Positions 17,395 to 25,305 of a DNA stretch of 64,000 bases are shown piece by piece. This stretch comes from Pseudomonas laurylsulfativorans. GTDB taxonomy: Bacteria > Pseudomonadota > Gammaproteobacteria > Pseudomonadales > Pseudomonadaceae. The first letter of the stretch is position 1. Every line of letters begins with the position of its first letter. A program made the position numbers and the translations under genes. The notes beneath the pieces are model-generated. The model was given only the letters and a program-made list of their open reading frames with translations. It was not told the origin of the DNA and did not search any database. The stretch covers positions 1-64,000 of the forward strand of contig NZ_MUJK01000006.1 of NCBI RefSeq assembly GCF_002906155.1, given 5' to 3'.

Positions 17395-17757
17395 CCAGCA
17401 AACGATAAAACCCAGCCCCAAGGCGTACAAGCCGGCGGATTCTGGAGTATGTGTAGGCAACGACGCAAGGCGCTGTGGCTTTCACGAAGTAACCTTGAGG
17501 ACTTTTAAACACGCAGGGGTTGCGCTCTGGAGTGGCGTTCGACCCGAACGGTTTAACCCTGTCAAAAAGCAGCCGCGGCACTGGGCGCCGACAAGATAGC
17601 GAACGGTCCTACAGGTTGGGGGTGTCAACACTCGGACGCATCCTACGAGTGCGCCGGAAGCATCCTATATCAACCTTTTTTTCCTTCCTGAAAGCTGTCG
17701 AGCGCTTGAACGGGGATGGAAATGAAGCCTCCCCCAATGTCCCAGGGAGGTCCGTAC
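17395..17757. other. intergenic region before vgrG
   Basis: About 360 bases with no convincing gene. A short frame on the minus strand (17363-17581) lacks a ribosome site and family resemblance. A weak inverted repeat CACTCG/CGAGTG lies near 17631-17655. The promoter of the vgrG gene probably lies here, but I cannot place it. Confidence 0.5.
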
Positions 17758-19710
17758 TTGAACACCATTCTGCCCGTCTTCTTCGACCACAGCCGCCACA
17801 AACTACTGATCGATGGCCTCGACACCCACCTCGACGTCCTCACCTTCGAGGGCCATGAGTACCTCAGCCAACCCTACCTCTACCGCATCGAATTCACCGC
17901 CAGCGACCTCGACATCGGCGCGGAAAAATTCATCGGCCAATACGCCGAGTTCAGCCTGTACGACGCGCCGTCCAACGTACCCGTGTTCGACTGGGAAGTG
18001 CCCAGGCCGATAATGCCGCTGCGCACCCTGTACGGCCGCATCACTGCCTGCCAGCGCCTGTCCAGCTCAATCGACGAAGCCCGCTACGAAGTCACCCTGC
18101 AACCGCGCCTGGCCCTGCTCGATCGCGGCCAGCAAACGCGGATCTATCAGCACCAATCCGTACCGGACATCGTCAAAAGCATTCTGCGCGACCGCCATGG
18201 TCTGGACACCGGGCACTTTCGCTTCAACCTCAAGCGCGAGTACCCGCAGCGCGAGCAAGTCATGCAGTACCAGGAAAGCGACCTGGCTTTCATCAGCCGG
18301 ATCCTCGCCGACGTCGGCATCTGGTACCGCTGCTTCCAGCACGAAGAGCTCGCCTTCGATGTCGTCGAGTTCTGTGACGACCAGCGCTGCTACCAGTTCG
18401 ACGTCGAACTGCCGCTGCGCTCGCCCTCGGGCTTCAGCAACAGCGAGCAGGACAGCGTCTGGGCCCTGAGAACCCGCCACCGGGTGGTGGAGCAGCAAGT
18501 CAGCGTACGCGCCTATCACCCCGACGACAGCCGCGCCTACCTCGACGGCGAGGTAGACCAGACCCTCGGCGAGCCCACCACCCACGGCGTGGCCACGACC
18601 CGTGGCGTCGCCGACAACACTTACGGCGAGGCCTACCACTACGCCGAACCCTACCGCGTGCTCGGCAAGTCCCACCTGCGCGACGAAGACCTGCAAAGCG
18701 AAAGCGGCTTTTTCTACGCGCGCCTGCGCCACGAACGCTACCTCAACAACCAGACCCACCTCAGCGGCACCAGCAGCAGCGCCACCCTGGCCCCGGGTCA
18801 GGTCCTGACCATCAGCGGCGACGTACCCAAGGCCTTCACCCCCCGCGTGGTGATCAAAAAGACCACCATCCGCGCCGCCCGCGACCGCAGCCTGACCTGC
18901 GATTTCGAAGCCATGCCCTACGCCCTGCGCCTGTGCTTTCGCCCAGAAGTACCGCCCAAACCGCAAATCGCCGGCACCCTGCCGGCACGCATCACCCACC
19001 CCCAAAGCGCGCACAGCGCGGACATGCAGCTCAAGGCGGCCAAGGGCAACATCGATTTGCATGCTCTGGAAGGCCTTCTGCACGCCCTGGCCAAGGGCGA
19101 CATCAAGATTGAGAGCGTGGATGGCCGGGTGCACATCCGCGCTGAGAAAGAGCTGATATTGGAATGCGGAGGGGTCTTCGTCCGCTTGAAAGACGGCGAC
19201 CTCGACCAGGGCGCCCCCGGCAATATCTATCAACGGGCCAAGCATGTGCAAAAGCTTGGCAGCGCCAGGCTGGATACGCCGGCAACACCGTTACCCGGAG
19301 GTTACTCCGCGAAATACGTCCTGAAAGATGAGGCCCAGGCACCGCTGGCATATACACGCTACCGGATCACCACTGAACAGGGCGAGGTGTTTAACGGCGT
19401 AACCGACAAGGAAGGGCGAACCATGAGCGCTCATACCTTGTTGCCGGGTGGACTGAAGATTGAGTTTCCGCAGTCAACAAAATGGATCAGTTTTTCTGCC
19501 CCGCCTGAATTGAACTACCAGGGCATAAAGTGCACAGCCACCATGGATGACGGGGCGACTCTGCAAGGTGAATTTGATAGCGAGAATAAGGTGAGCTTTT
19601 ATTCTTTTTCTGGAAAATCTTGCGTCAAGTTCGAAGTGGAGTGCCCGGACAAGCAAGAAAACACGATCATCAGTGGTACTGAAAAATTGCTAAAGGAACT
19701 TGCGGAGTAA
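17758..19710 (+). CDS. vgrG: VgrG-type protein lacking the gp5 spike, with TTR-like tail
   Basis: The N-terminal 400 residues are a normal gp27-like VgrG base (motifs FEGHEYLSQPYLYRIEF, QYQESDLAFISRILADVGI and a second beta-barrel region). Just after PPKPQIAGTLPARIT the chain jumps in frame to DUF2345-type sequence (AHSADMQLKAAKGNIDLHALE, about residue 418). The OB fold and most of the beta-helix spike are therefore missing; full VgrGs of this type are longer by about 200 residues. After the DUF2345 part comes a TTR-like domain (YRITTEQGEVFNGVTDKEGRT, LPGGLKIEF), the kind used to load effectors. GGGAGG at 17745 favours the TTG start at 17758 over the ATG at 17716. No T6SS core genes are nearby. 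It may be a decayed tip or an unusual adaptor. Confidence 0.82.
   Translation: MNTILPVFFDHSRHKLLIDGLDTHLDVLTFEGHEYLSQPYLYRIEFTASDLDIGAEKFIGQYAEFSLYDAPSNVPVFDWEVPRPIMPLRTLYGRITACQRLSSSIDEARYEVTLQPRLALLDRGQQTRIYQHQSVPDIVKSILRDRHGLDTGHFRFNLKREYPQREQVMQYQESDLAFISRILADVGIWYRCFQHEELAFDVVEFCDDQRCYQFDVELPLRSPSGFSNSEQDSVWALRTRHRVVEQQVSVRAYHPDDSRAYLDGEVDQTLGEPTTHGVATTRGVADNTYGEAYHYAEPYRVLGKSHLRDEDLQSESGFFYARLRHERYLNNQTHLSGTSSSATLAPGQVLTISGDVPKAFTPRVVIKKTTIRAARDRSLTCDFEAMPYALRLCFRPEVPPKPQIAGTLPARITHPQSAHSADMQLKAAKGNIDLHALEGLLHALAKGDIKIESVDGRVHIRAEKELILECGGVFVRLKDGDLDQGAPGNIYQRAKHVQKLGSARLDTPATPLPGGYSAKYVLKDEAQAPLAYTRYRITTEQGEVFNGVTDKEGRTMSAHTLLPGGLKIEFPQSTKWISFSAPPELNYQGIKCTATMDDGATLQGEFDSENKVSFYSFSGKSCVKFEVECPDKQENTIISGTEKLLKELAE
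19008..19470 (+). repeat. direct repeat, copy 1 (VgrG tail)
   Basis: Nearly identical at DNA level to 21617-22079 (offset 2609). It starts abruptly at CGCGCACAGCGCGGACATG and decays gradually toward the effector gene. It covers the DUF2345 end and most of the TTR-like domain. Confidence 0.9.
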
Positions 19711-19715
19711 CTATT

Positions 19716-20489
19716 ATGGATTCTTTTTATCGCTACTATCTTGCTGGAAAAATACACGCAATTGATGATGATACTCTAGAAAAAGCAATTGAAAGCTTTG
19801 AGGGGGCGGCCCTAAAGTTTTCTGCGGATTTTATAAGTGACGCTAGGCAGCGTGATAATTACAATCGAAATGTAAGTAGGGTCAAAGATGAAGTTCTAAC
19901 TCAGGTGAAGTCCGGCAAAGTCTCGGTCAAGGAGGCGGCAGAGTTCTGCTACGAGATGCGAAACAAAATTATGATTGAGGTCCGAGCGAAAACGTCTACG
20001 CACGGATTATCCATCGCAGAGCGTAAAAAAATGATTTCTAAAGCCTTAGAGGATCTGTTGGATAGTAAGGCGATTGACAAATTTGGCAAAAGGTTCGTTG
20101 ATCTGGAAGTTCGTCAAAAAACATCAATTCACTATGAGATTATTGAGTCTTCGGCGCGGCCGAATGCTCAGTACAATACGCGAAATAGGGTGTTGAGGGT
20201 CGCTGGCAAGGTATTGATTGTTGTTACTATTACCTATGCTGCATACGAAATCGCGAACGCGGAAAATAAATCGAAAGAAGTGATCAAGCAAGGGGCTGTA
20301 ATTGGTGGCGGTGTGGTGGGGACTATTTTGGCAGGCAGTGCCGTTATTGCAGTGTGTGGACCAGGGGCACCGGTATGCACAATTGCACTATTGCTTGCAG
20401 GGGGCACTTCATTTAGCTGGCTTGCATCAAGTGCGGTGATTTTTTTTGATGAGGAATTAGATGAGTTCACCAAGTGGCAGGTTAACTAA
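19716..20489 (+). CDS. putative T6SS effector 1, glycine-zipper membrane protein
   Basis: A 257-residue protein with no recognised catalytic motif. Residues 1-155 look helical and charged. Residues 163-244 form three hydrophobic stretches, including GKVLIVVTITYAAYE, a glycine zipper VIGGGVVGTILAGSAV and, after CGPGAPVC, a last helix pair. This resembles pore-forming or membrane-inserting toxins. The ATG follows the VgrG stop by 5 bases with GGAG eight bases before it, so it is probably the cargo of the upstream TTR-like tail. It is about 65% identical (167 of 257, my ungapped hand count) to the protein at 22323-23096. The gene is AT-rich compared with its neighbours, which suggests transfer. 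Confidence 0.7.
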   Translation: MDSFYRYYLAGKIHAIDDDTLEKAIESFEGAALKFSADFISDARQRDNYNRNVSRVKDEVLTQVKSGKVSVKEAAEFCYEMRNKIMIEVRAKTSTHGLSIAERKKMISKALEDLLDSKAIDKFGKRFVDLEVRQKTSIHYEIIESSARPNAQYNTRNRVLRVAGKVLIVVTITYAAYEIANAENKSKEVIKQGAVIGGGVVGTILAGSAVIAVCGPGAPVCTIALLLAGGTSFSWLASSAVIFFDEELDEFTKWQVN

Positions 20490-20554
20490 TGTCAGTGTCA
20501 GTTTTGTTGGGGCGGTGAGCTGGAAAATAGGCTAGAGGGATAGAGGGTAAACAA

Positions 20555-20938
20555 TTGACTTTTACCATTTTGAAATTGTCTTTGTTTTTTGGGCCTTTGA
20601 TGGTGGCTTTAACGGGTGTTGCTATTAATTGTTATATCGCGTTTCGCGACTTGGATGTGGTGCTGGGTAATTTTAAAAATAGTTACGCAATAACTTCATT
20701 TGGGGGTGGCGGACGCTCATTTTTTTCACGCTGTATATTGGCTTCTATTGTATCTGGTGGAGTGCTTTGGCCCAGCAGGCATATACGAAATGGAACGCTT
20801 GATCCTGAAGAGTTGGCTCGATTACCCGTCTCAATAAAATGCCGTATGAAGTGGGCTGTAGTGCTCGTTTACTCGGGCGTAATATGCCTTTTTGCGGTAT
20901 TCATTGGTGCTGAGATTTTCAGGTGGTCGGCTGCATGA
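20555..20938 (+). CDS. putative membrane immunity protein for effector 1
   Basis: A 127-residue protein starting at TTG with an AGAGGG ribosome site seven bases upstream. It has hydrophobic segments at about residues 4-28 and 100-122, and possibly 57-72, with the loop WPSRHIRNGTLDPEELARLPV. Position just behind a membrane-active candidate toxin, small size and inner-membrane character fit an immunity protein against a pore former. It is AT-rich like effector 1. The second effector copy has no homolog of this gene beside it. Confidence 0.62.
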   Translation: MTFTILKLSLFFGPLMVALTGVAINCYIAFRDLDVVLGNFKNSYAITSFGGGGRSFFSRCILASIVSGGVLWPSRHIRNGTLDPEELARLPVSIKCRMKWAVVLVYSGVICLFAVFIGAEIFRWSAA

Positions 20939-21206
20939 GAAAACCAGTCGGACGGCTAAGTGATCTTCCAATAGGACAGCATCGAAATAGAAATTGTTCA
21001 GAGAAAGTCGCTTGTCGGCTACCGAATTACCAACCAGCAGGGTCAGGTTTCAAGGGGATGGCCGGTGGCGATAGGCATACCTTGGAGATAATTACCGTGC
21101 TACCGGGCGGGCCTAAGTTTGAGTTTAAAAAAGAATCATTAGAGTCGGGTCCGGGGCACTGGGTGACAATTGATCACAATAATGTGCTTGTCGGATATGG
21201 CTGTAG
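20939..21206 (+). pseudogene. degenerate VgrG-tail (TTR-like) remnant
   Basis: No single open frame covers this stretch. One frame gives LVGYRITNQQGQV and, after a frame change, another gives FKGMAGGDRHTLEIITVLPGGPKFEF. These align with YRITTEQGEVF and LPGGLKIEF in the two neighbouring VgrG tails. It looks like the end of a third tail with a frameshift, left by recombination. The frame listed as starting at 20923 mixes this remnant with out-of-frame vgrG sequence and is not a gene. Confidence 0.5.
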
Positions 21207-22317
21207 GATCAGGAGCAGCTGCGGACGGATGATTGGGGCGCCGTTCATGGCGGCAAGGGCCTTTTCATCAGCGCGGACAAACAGGAGAAAGCCAAGGGTG
21301 CGCAACTCGACATGGATGCTGCCGTCGCCCAATTGGAAAGTGCCTTGTCACTGGCGCGTTCTCTGGCCGATGCGGCTCGCGCGACCAAAGCCACTCCCGG
21401 CGACACCGCCAGCCAGCAACGGCTTAGACAAGTCCTCGATGGCTTGAAGCAACCGGGTCTGTTGCTGCACGCCCCGGCAGGTATAGGCATGGTCAGCCCG
21501 GAGGCGGTGAGCCTGTCCTCGGGTAGCGAAAGCGTGAGCGCCGTTGCCGCGCACAACGTCGACCTCAGCGCCGGGCAGAACATCACCGCCACCGCCGAGG
21601 ACGGAATCAGCCTGCTCGCGCACAGCGCGGACATGCAGCTCAAGACGGCCAAGGGCAACATCGATTTGCATGCCCTGGAAGGCCTTCTGAACGCCCTGGC
21701 GAAGGGCGACATCAAGATTGAGAGCGTGGATGGCCGGGTCCACATCCGCGCTGAGAAAGAGCTGATATTGGAATGCGGAGGGGTCTTTGTCCGCTTGAAA
21801 GACGGCGACCTCGATCAGGGCGCCCCCGGCAATATCTATCAACGGGCCAAGCACGTGCAAAAGTTTGGCAGCGCCAGGCTGGATACGCCAGCAACACCGT
21901 TACCCGGAGGTTACTCCGGGGAATACGTTCTGAGAGATGAGAGCCAGGCACCGCTGGCGTTTACCCGCTACCGGATCACCACTGAACAGGGCGAAGTGTT
22001 TAACGGCGTAACCGACAAGGAAGGGCGAACCATGAGCGCTCATACCTTATTGCCGGGCGGGCTGAAGATTGAGTTTCCAGCGTCCGAGAAATGGATCAGT
22101 TTTACTGCACCATCTGATATGAATTATCAAGGTTTGAAGTGCAGTGCCACGATGGATGATGGAACAGTGCTTCTAAGTGAGTTTGATAGTGAAAATAAAG
22201 CGAATTTTTGTTCGTTTGTTGGAGAGGCTTGTATCAAATTTGAAATCAGAGGATCTGAATCGAGAGGGTCGTGACTCCAGTGGTGCGGAGAAATTACTGC
22301 GAATGTTGGTGGAGTAA
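21207..22317 (+). pseudogene. 5'-truncated, frameshifted vgrG tail (copy 2)
   Basis: In the frame opening after a stop at 21204, the sequence reads into LRTDDWGAVHGGKGLFISADKQ, a typical internal part of a VgrG spike. It continues through a coiled segment and DUF2345 to the same TTR-like domain as copy 1. The gp27 base and gp5 OB fold are absent. The frame stops at 22274. In the +1 frame the sequence continues as DSSGAEKLLRMLVE and ends at 22317, matching the copy 1 ending SGTEKLLKELAE. Both ends are therefore damaged. An ATG at 21312 could give a 320-residue product, but no ribosome site is seen. Confidence 0.8.
21617..22079 (+). repeat. direct repeat, copy 2 (VgrG tail)
   Basis: Partner of 19008-19470. 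The left junction is sharp (copy 1 has AAAG and copy 2 has TGCT before the shared CGCGCACAG). The right side fades within the TTR-like domain. Confidence 0.9.
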
Positions 22318-22322
22318 CTGTT

Positions 22323-23096
22323 ATGGATAATTTTTATCGTAATTACTTAGCTCAAAAAAACCATCCCATTGATGACGATGTATTAAATAAGGCCGTTGAA
22401 AGCTTTGAAGGGGTTGCGCTGAAGTTTTCTAACGATTTTTTAAATGATGCGCGGCAGCGCGAAAACTACAATCGAAATGTCAGAAGAGTCAAGGCGGAGG
22501 TTTTAAGCCAAGTAAGGTCTGGAAGTGTCTCGGTGAAGGAAGCAGCGGAGTTTTGCTACGAGGCGCGAAATAAAATAATGGCGGAGATTCGTGCCAATAC
22601 ATCGGTCCATGGGTTGGCTATTGCGGAGAAGAAGAAATTCGTTGCTCCTGCCTTGGAGGAGATATTGAACCGGAAGACTGAAGAGAAGTTTGGTAAAAAA
22701 TTTGTAGATCTGAGTCAGGCGCAAAAAAATTCAGTGTACTATGAAGTCGTTGAGTCTTCGGCAAGGCCGAATATAAAGTTTAATACTGTAAATAAAGTGC
22801 TAAAGGTATCAGGGAAGGTTTTGATTGTTGTGACTATCGCCCATGCGACTTATGTAATTGCCAATGCAGATAATAAACCCAAGGAAGCTATTAAGCAGGG
22901 TATTACCATAGGCGGTGGATTGGCGGGAGGAGTATTGGCAAGCATGGCTGTATCTACGATCTGTGGACCTGGCGCGCCGTTCTGCGCAATCGGTTTAATG
23001 CTGGCAGGCGGGGCTGCGTCTGGCTGGGTGGCTTCGGAAATCGCAGACTCCCTTGATGATGAACTAGAGGAGTTTGCAAGGTGGCAGATCAACTGA
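22323..23096 (+). CDS. putative T6SS effector 2, paralog of effector 1
   Basis: A 257-residue paralog of the protein at 19716-20489, aligning without gaps. The best-conserved parts are VKEAAEFCYE, ESSARPN, GKVLIVVTI, KQGxxIGGG and CGPGAP. Divergence is highest at residues 105-150 and in the last helix. The same hydrophobic C-terminal third is present. It is preceded by the same GTGGAGTAACTGTT-type leader as copy 1, behind the damaged VgrG tail. It is AT-rich. The downstream gene starts inside its 3' end, so toxin and partner are coupled. The function is inferred only from context and composition. Confidence 0.7.
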   Translation: MDNFYRNYLAQKNHPIDDDVLNKAVESFEGVALKFSNDFLNDARQRENYNRNVRRVKAEVLSQVRSGSVSVKEAAEFCYEARNKIMAEIRANTSVHGLAIAEKKKFVAPALEEILNRKTEEKFGKKFVDLSQAQKNSVYYEVVESSARPNIKFNTVNKVLKVSGKVLIVVTIAHATYVIANADNKPKEAIKQGITIGGGLAGGVLASMAVSTICGPGAPFCAIGLMLAGGAASGWVASEIADSLDDELEEFARWQIN

Positions 23097-23446
23097 ACGA
23101 AAAACTGTGGTTGGCTTTGTCGGGTGCGTTTGTTGATAGTGAGATTGACTACAAATATATCGCGAGTATCGCAAAAAATTACCCTTTGCCGGATGTCGAG
23201 TACGCGTTTTTTGAAAGAGTTGCGCCCGTGTGTATTTACAATCTGCTGGCACCAGTGCCTCCGGTCTGCTGGTTCTTCAATGAGGATCAGCTTTTACGCG
23301 ATATCGAGTTGTTGATAAAGAAGAGACTCAGTAGAGGTGTCTCGAGTAAGGCGGTTGCCCCGGTTCAAGGGTGGTTTATTCGGTTGGTTTGTAAGGGTGT
23401 CTGGGCCGAAATTAAAGCTGAAATAGAGCGAGCAAAAGCTGACTAA
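23081..23446 (+). CDS. DUF7079-like putative immunity protein for effector 2
   Basis: A 121-residue soluble protein starting at GTG with AGGAG eight bases upstream, overlapping effector 2 by 16 bases. The pattern LWLALSGAFVDSEIDYKYIA followed by FERVAPVCIYNLLAPVPPVCWFF resembles DUF7079, a small family often placed beside toxins. It has no membrane segment, unlike the partner of effector 1. An immunity role is inferred from position, size and overlap. Confidence 0.65.
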   Translation: MADQLNEKLWLALSGAFVDSEIDYKYIASIAKNYPLPDVEYAFFERVAPVCIYNLLAPVPPVCWFFNEDQLLRDIELLIKKRLSRGVSSKAVAPVQGWFIRLVCKGVWAEIKAEIERAKAD

Positions 23447-23499
23447 AGGACTGCGTCGAGTGAGAGTAAAGTGGCTCTATTGTTCTGTGGGTAGGATGG

Positions 23500-23697
23500 A
23501 TGTTTTTTATATTTCCCGGGTCGGTTGTCTCAAATTTTTCCACTAAAAAGGGAGCGCAGGATAATTCGGAATGGGCCTTTAATGCTTGGCAAAAGATCAT
23601 TAAACGGAACAAACGGCGCCAAAAAGCCCAGGCCTCGCCCATAGCTCCCATCATCGAGTTCTATTTCGGCGAATCCGACCTGTCGGACCTCGACTGA
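23500..23697 (+). pseudogene. C-terminal fragment of a lost effector
   Basis: A 65-codon frame whose useful part starts near 23548 (GAQDNSEWAFNAWQKIIKRN) and ends IEFYFGESDLSDLD. It reads like the end of a larger protein: no ribosome site, a change of composition to GC-rich codons, and a stop that shares its A with the next ATG (TGATG). The first 15 codons are probably chance. I do not recognise the family. The context suggests a truncated toxin whose immunity gene survived. Confidence 0.5.
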
Positions 23698-24158
23698 TGC
23701 GCCGGGTCTTGTTGCTGACATGTCTGCTGCTGGTCGCCGAAATCGTCCCACTGCCACCCGCGCCGTTGCCATCCTGGGACGGCAAGCTCAAATGGCTCGA
23801 AGAACGCCTGGCCAATGTCCCCCCTGAAAAACCCAGCGAAACGCTAATCAACCAACTGGCCAAAGCCAAGCTTCTCGACCCGGCCACGGGACAGGGTCTA
23901 CCGGGATCGCCTGCATTCAGCCAATCTCATTTGTCGGCACCGAACTGCCATAGCGGCCAAGCCTGTCCGGTAAGTGGATACTGGAAGGTGGGCTGGCTTC
24001 CCCGCCACCACTCAGTAGACAGGAGCGTCGCTCGGTATTTCGAACAGGGCGAGATCTTGCCGACACAACTGGTCCAGCGCTACCAGATGCGCACTTGGCC
24101 CTTTTCCGACAGGATCACACGACACGAACAAGCGGTTGAATGGTACCTGCTCGGGTGA
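23697..24158 (+). CDS. secreted immunity-like protein with SGQxCPxxGYW motif
   Basis: A 153-residue protein with an N-terminal hydrophobic signal (MRRVLLLTCLLLVAEIV), a Pro-rich stretch and the motif NCHSGQACPVSGYW followed by RYFEQGEILPT. Similar SGQPCPxxGxW / FxxGxxMP proteins in Pseudomonas lie behind secreted toxins and are often thought to be periplasmic immunity proteins. Its ATG overlaps the stop of the effector-like fragment by one base, so the pair was once translated together. Confidence 0.6.
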   Translation: MRRVLLLTCLLLVAEIVPLPPAPLPSWDGKLKWLEERLANVPPEKPSETLINQLAKAKLLDPATGQGLPGSPAFSQSHLSAPNCHSGQACPVSGYWKVGWLPRHHSVDRSVARYFEQGEILPTQLVQRYQMRTWPFSDRITRHEQAVEWYLLG

Positions 24159-24170
24159 TGGACCACTTTG

Positions 24171-24197
24171 TAGAAGCTATCGCAGGCTGCGATCTTT
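24171..24197. repeat. single REP element
   Basis: GTAGAAGCTATCGCAGGCTGCGATC matches one half of the REP pair at 16730-16803. It marks the right edge of the type VI island. Confidence 0.65.
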
Positions 24198-24248
24198 TCA
24201 TTTGGGATGTCGTTACAATCGGCTCATTTCCCCCAGGAGCAGACTTCC

Positions 24249-24848
24249 ATGAGCGCTTCCCACCGCCGCCCGGTTCCCTTGTCCAAGGCTTATCGTCTGC
24301 TCAATCATGGCCCGACCGTGCTGGTCAGCGCCGCCCACGATGGTCGGCGCAATATCATGGCGGCAGCCTGGGCCATGCCGCTGGATTTCGAACCGCCGAA
24401 AATTGCCGTGGTGCTGGACAAGTCCACCTGGACTCGCCAGTTGCTGGAAGCTTCGGGCACTTTTGTGCTGAACGTGCCTTGCGCTGCCCAGGCCGACATC
24501 GTGCAGACCGTCGGCTCGACCTCCGGCCTGGAATTGACCCAGGGCCAGGGCCGCGACAAGTTCGAGGCCTACGACTTGCAGACCTTCACCGGCGAGTCGG
24601 TCGATGCGCCGATGCTCGAAGGCTGCGTGGCCTGGCTGGAATGTCGTTTGTTGCCAGAGCCGAACAACCACCAGCAGTACGATCTGTTCCTGGCCGAAGT
24701 GATTGCCGCTCAGGCTGACGAGCGCGTGTTCAGCGAAGGCCGCTGGCACTTCGAAGGGCAAGATGCCTTGCGCACCTTGCACCATGTCGCGGGCGGGCAT
24801 TTCCTGAAGATCGGCGATCCGGTGGATGGCAAGACCCTGCAGGCGTGA
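24249..24848 (+). CDS. flavin reductase-like domain protein
   Basis: A 199-residue protein of the flavin reductase (FMN-binding split barrel) family, with PVSTVLVSA-like TVLVSAAHDGRRNIMAAAW and FEPPKIAVVLDKSTWT typical of the FMN-binding part. AGGAG at 24235 decides the start at 24249 over the open ATG at 24207. Members reduce flavin for partner oxygenases or act as stand-alone reductases. No partner is visible here. Confidence 0.88.
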   Translation: MSASHRRPVPLSKAYRLLNHGPTVLVSAAHDGRRNIMAAAWAMPLDFEPPKIAVVLDKSTWTRQLLEASGTFVLNVPCAAQADIVQTVGSTSGLELTQGQGRDKFEAYDLQTFTGESVDAPMLEGCVAWLECRLLPEPNNHQQYDLFLAEVIAAQADERVFSEGRWHFEGQDALRTLHHVAGGHFLKIGDPVDGKTLQA

Positions 24849-24860
24849 GCCGGTTGGCGC

Positions 24861-25229
24861 TCAAATCCACAGATCATTCTCGGCCGTGCGCTCGCCACCT
24901 TCGCTGCCGGTATTGAGCACACCCTTGGGTTCGATCAGCAGGAGCTTTACCTCCTGATCGGCGCAGGGTTTGTGTTCGACGCCTTTGGGCACCACATACA
25001 TTTCCCCTGCGTTCAGCAGCACGTGGCCATCACGAAAGTCGATGCGCAACCGGCCTTCCAGAACGATGAAGGTTTCGTCGGTATCGACGTGGTCGTGCCA
25101 GATGAAATCCCCCAGCAGCTTCACCACCTTGAACTGGTACTCGTTCATTTCGGCGATGACCCGGGGTGACCAGTGGGAATCGATCCGGCTGATTTTTTCA
25201 GCGAAGTTCAGGCTTTCGTAAGCGTTCAT
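24861..25229 (-). CDS. cupin-domain protein
   Basis: A 122-residue single-domain cupin. Metal-ligand motif 1 is seen as WHDHVDTDETFIVLEGRL and motif 2 as GEMYVVPKGVEHKP. It resembles small mannose-6-phosphate isomerase-like cupins of unknown substrate. It may share a transcript with the AraC-type regulator just upstream, whose stop lies 77 bases before its start. Confidence 0.85.
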   Translation of the reverse strand: MNAYESLNFAEKISRIDSHWSPRVIAEMNEYQFKVVKLLGDFIWHDHVDTDETFIVLEGRLRIDFRDGHVLLNAGEMYVVPKGVEHKPCADQEVKLLLIEPKGVLNTGSEGGERTAENDLWI

Positions 25230-25305
25230 GAAACAGCTCTCGTGGTTGTTGGTGAATCCACGATAGCCAGCGGCTCGATGCGCTTCTTGTACGATTGTGC
25301 GTGGC

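Noticed and set aside
17145..17581. Two short minus-strand frames in the DUF6124 leader (74 and 72 codons)
   Set aside because: They overlap strong hairpins and lack ribosome sites; conservation here is better explained by RNA structure.
20923..21447. Plus-strand frame of 174 codons between the two T6SS modules
   Set aside because: It mixes a remnant of a VgrG tail with out-of-frame vgrG sequence; the true vgrG frame from 21207 gives recognisable VgrG motifs.
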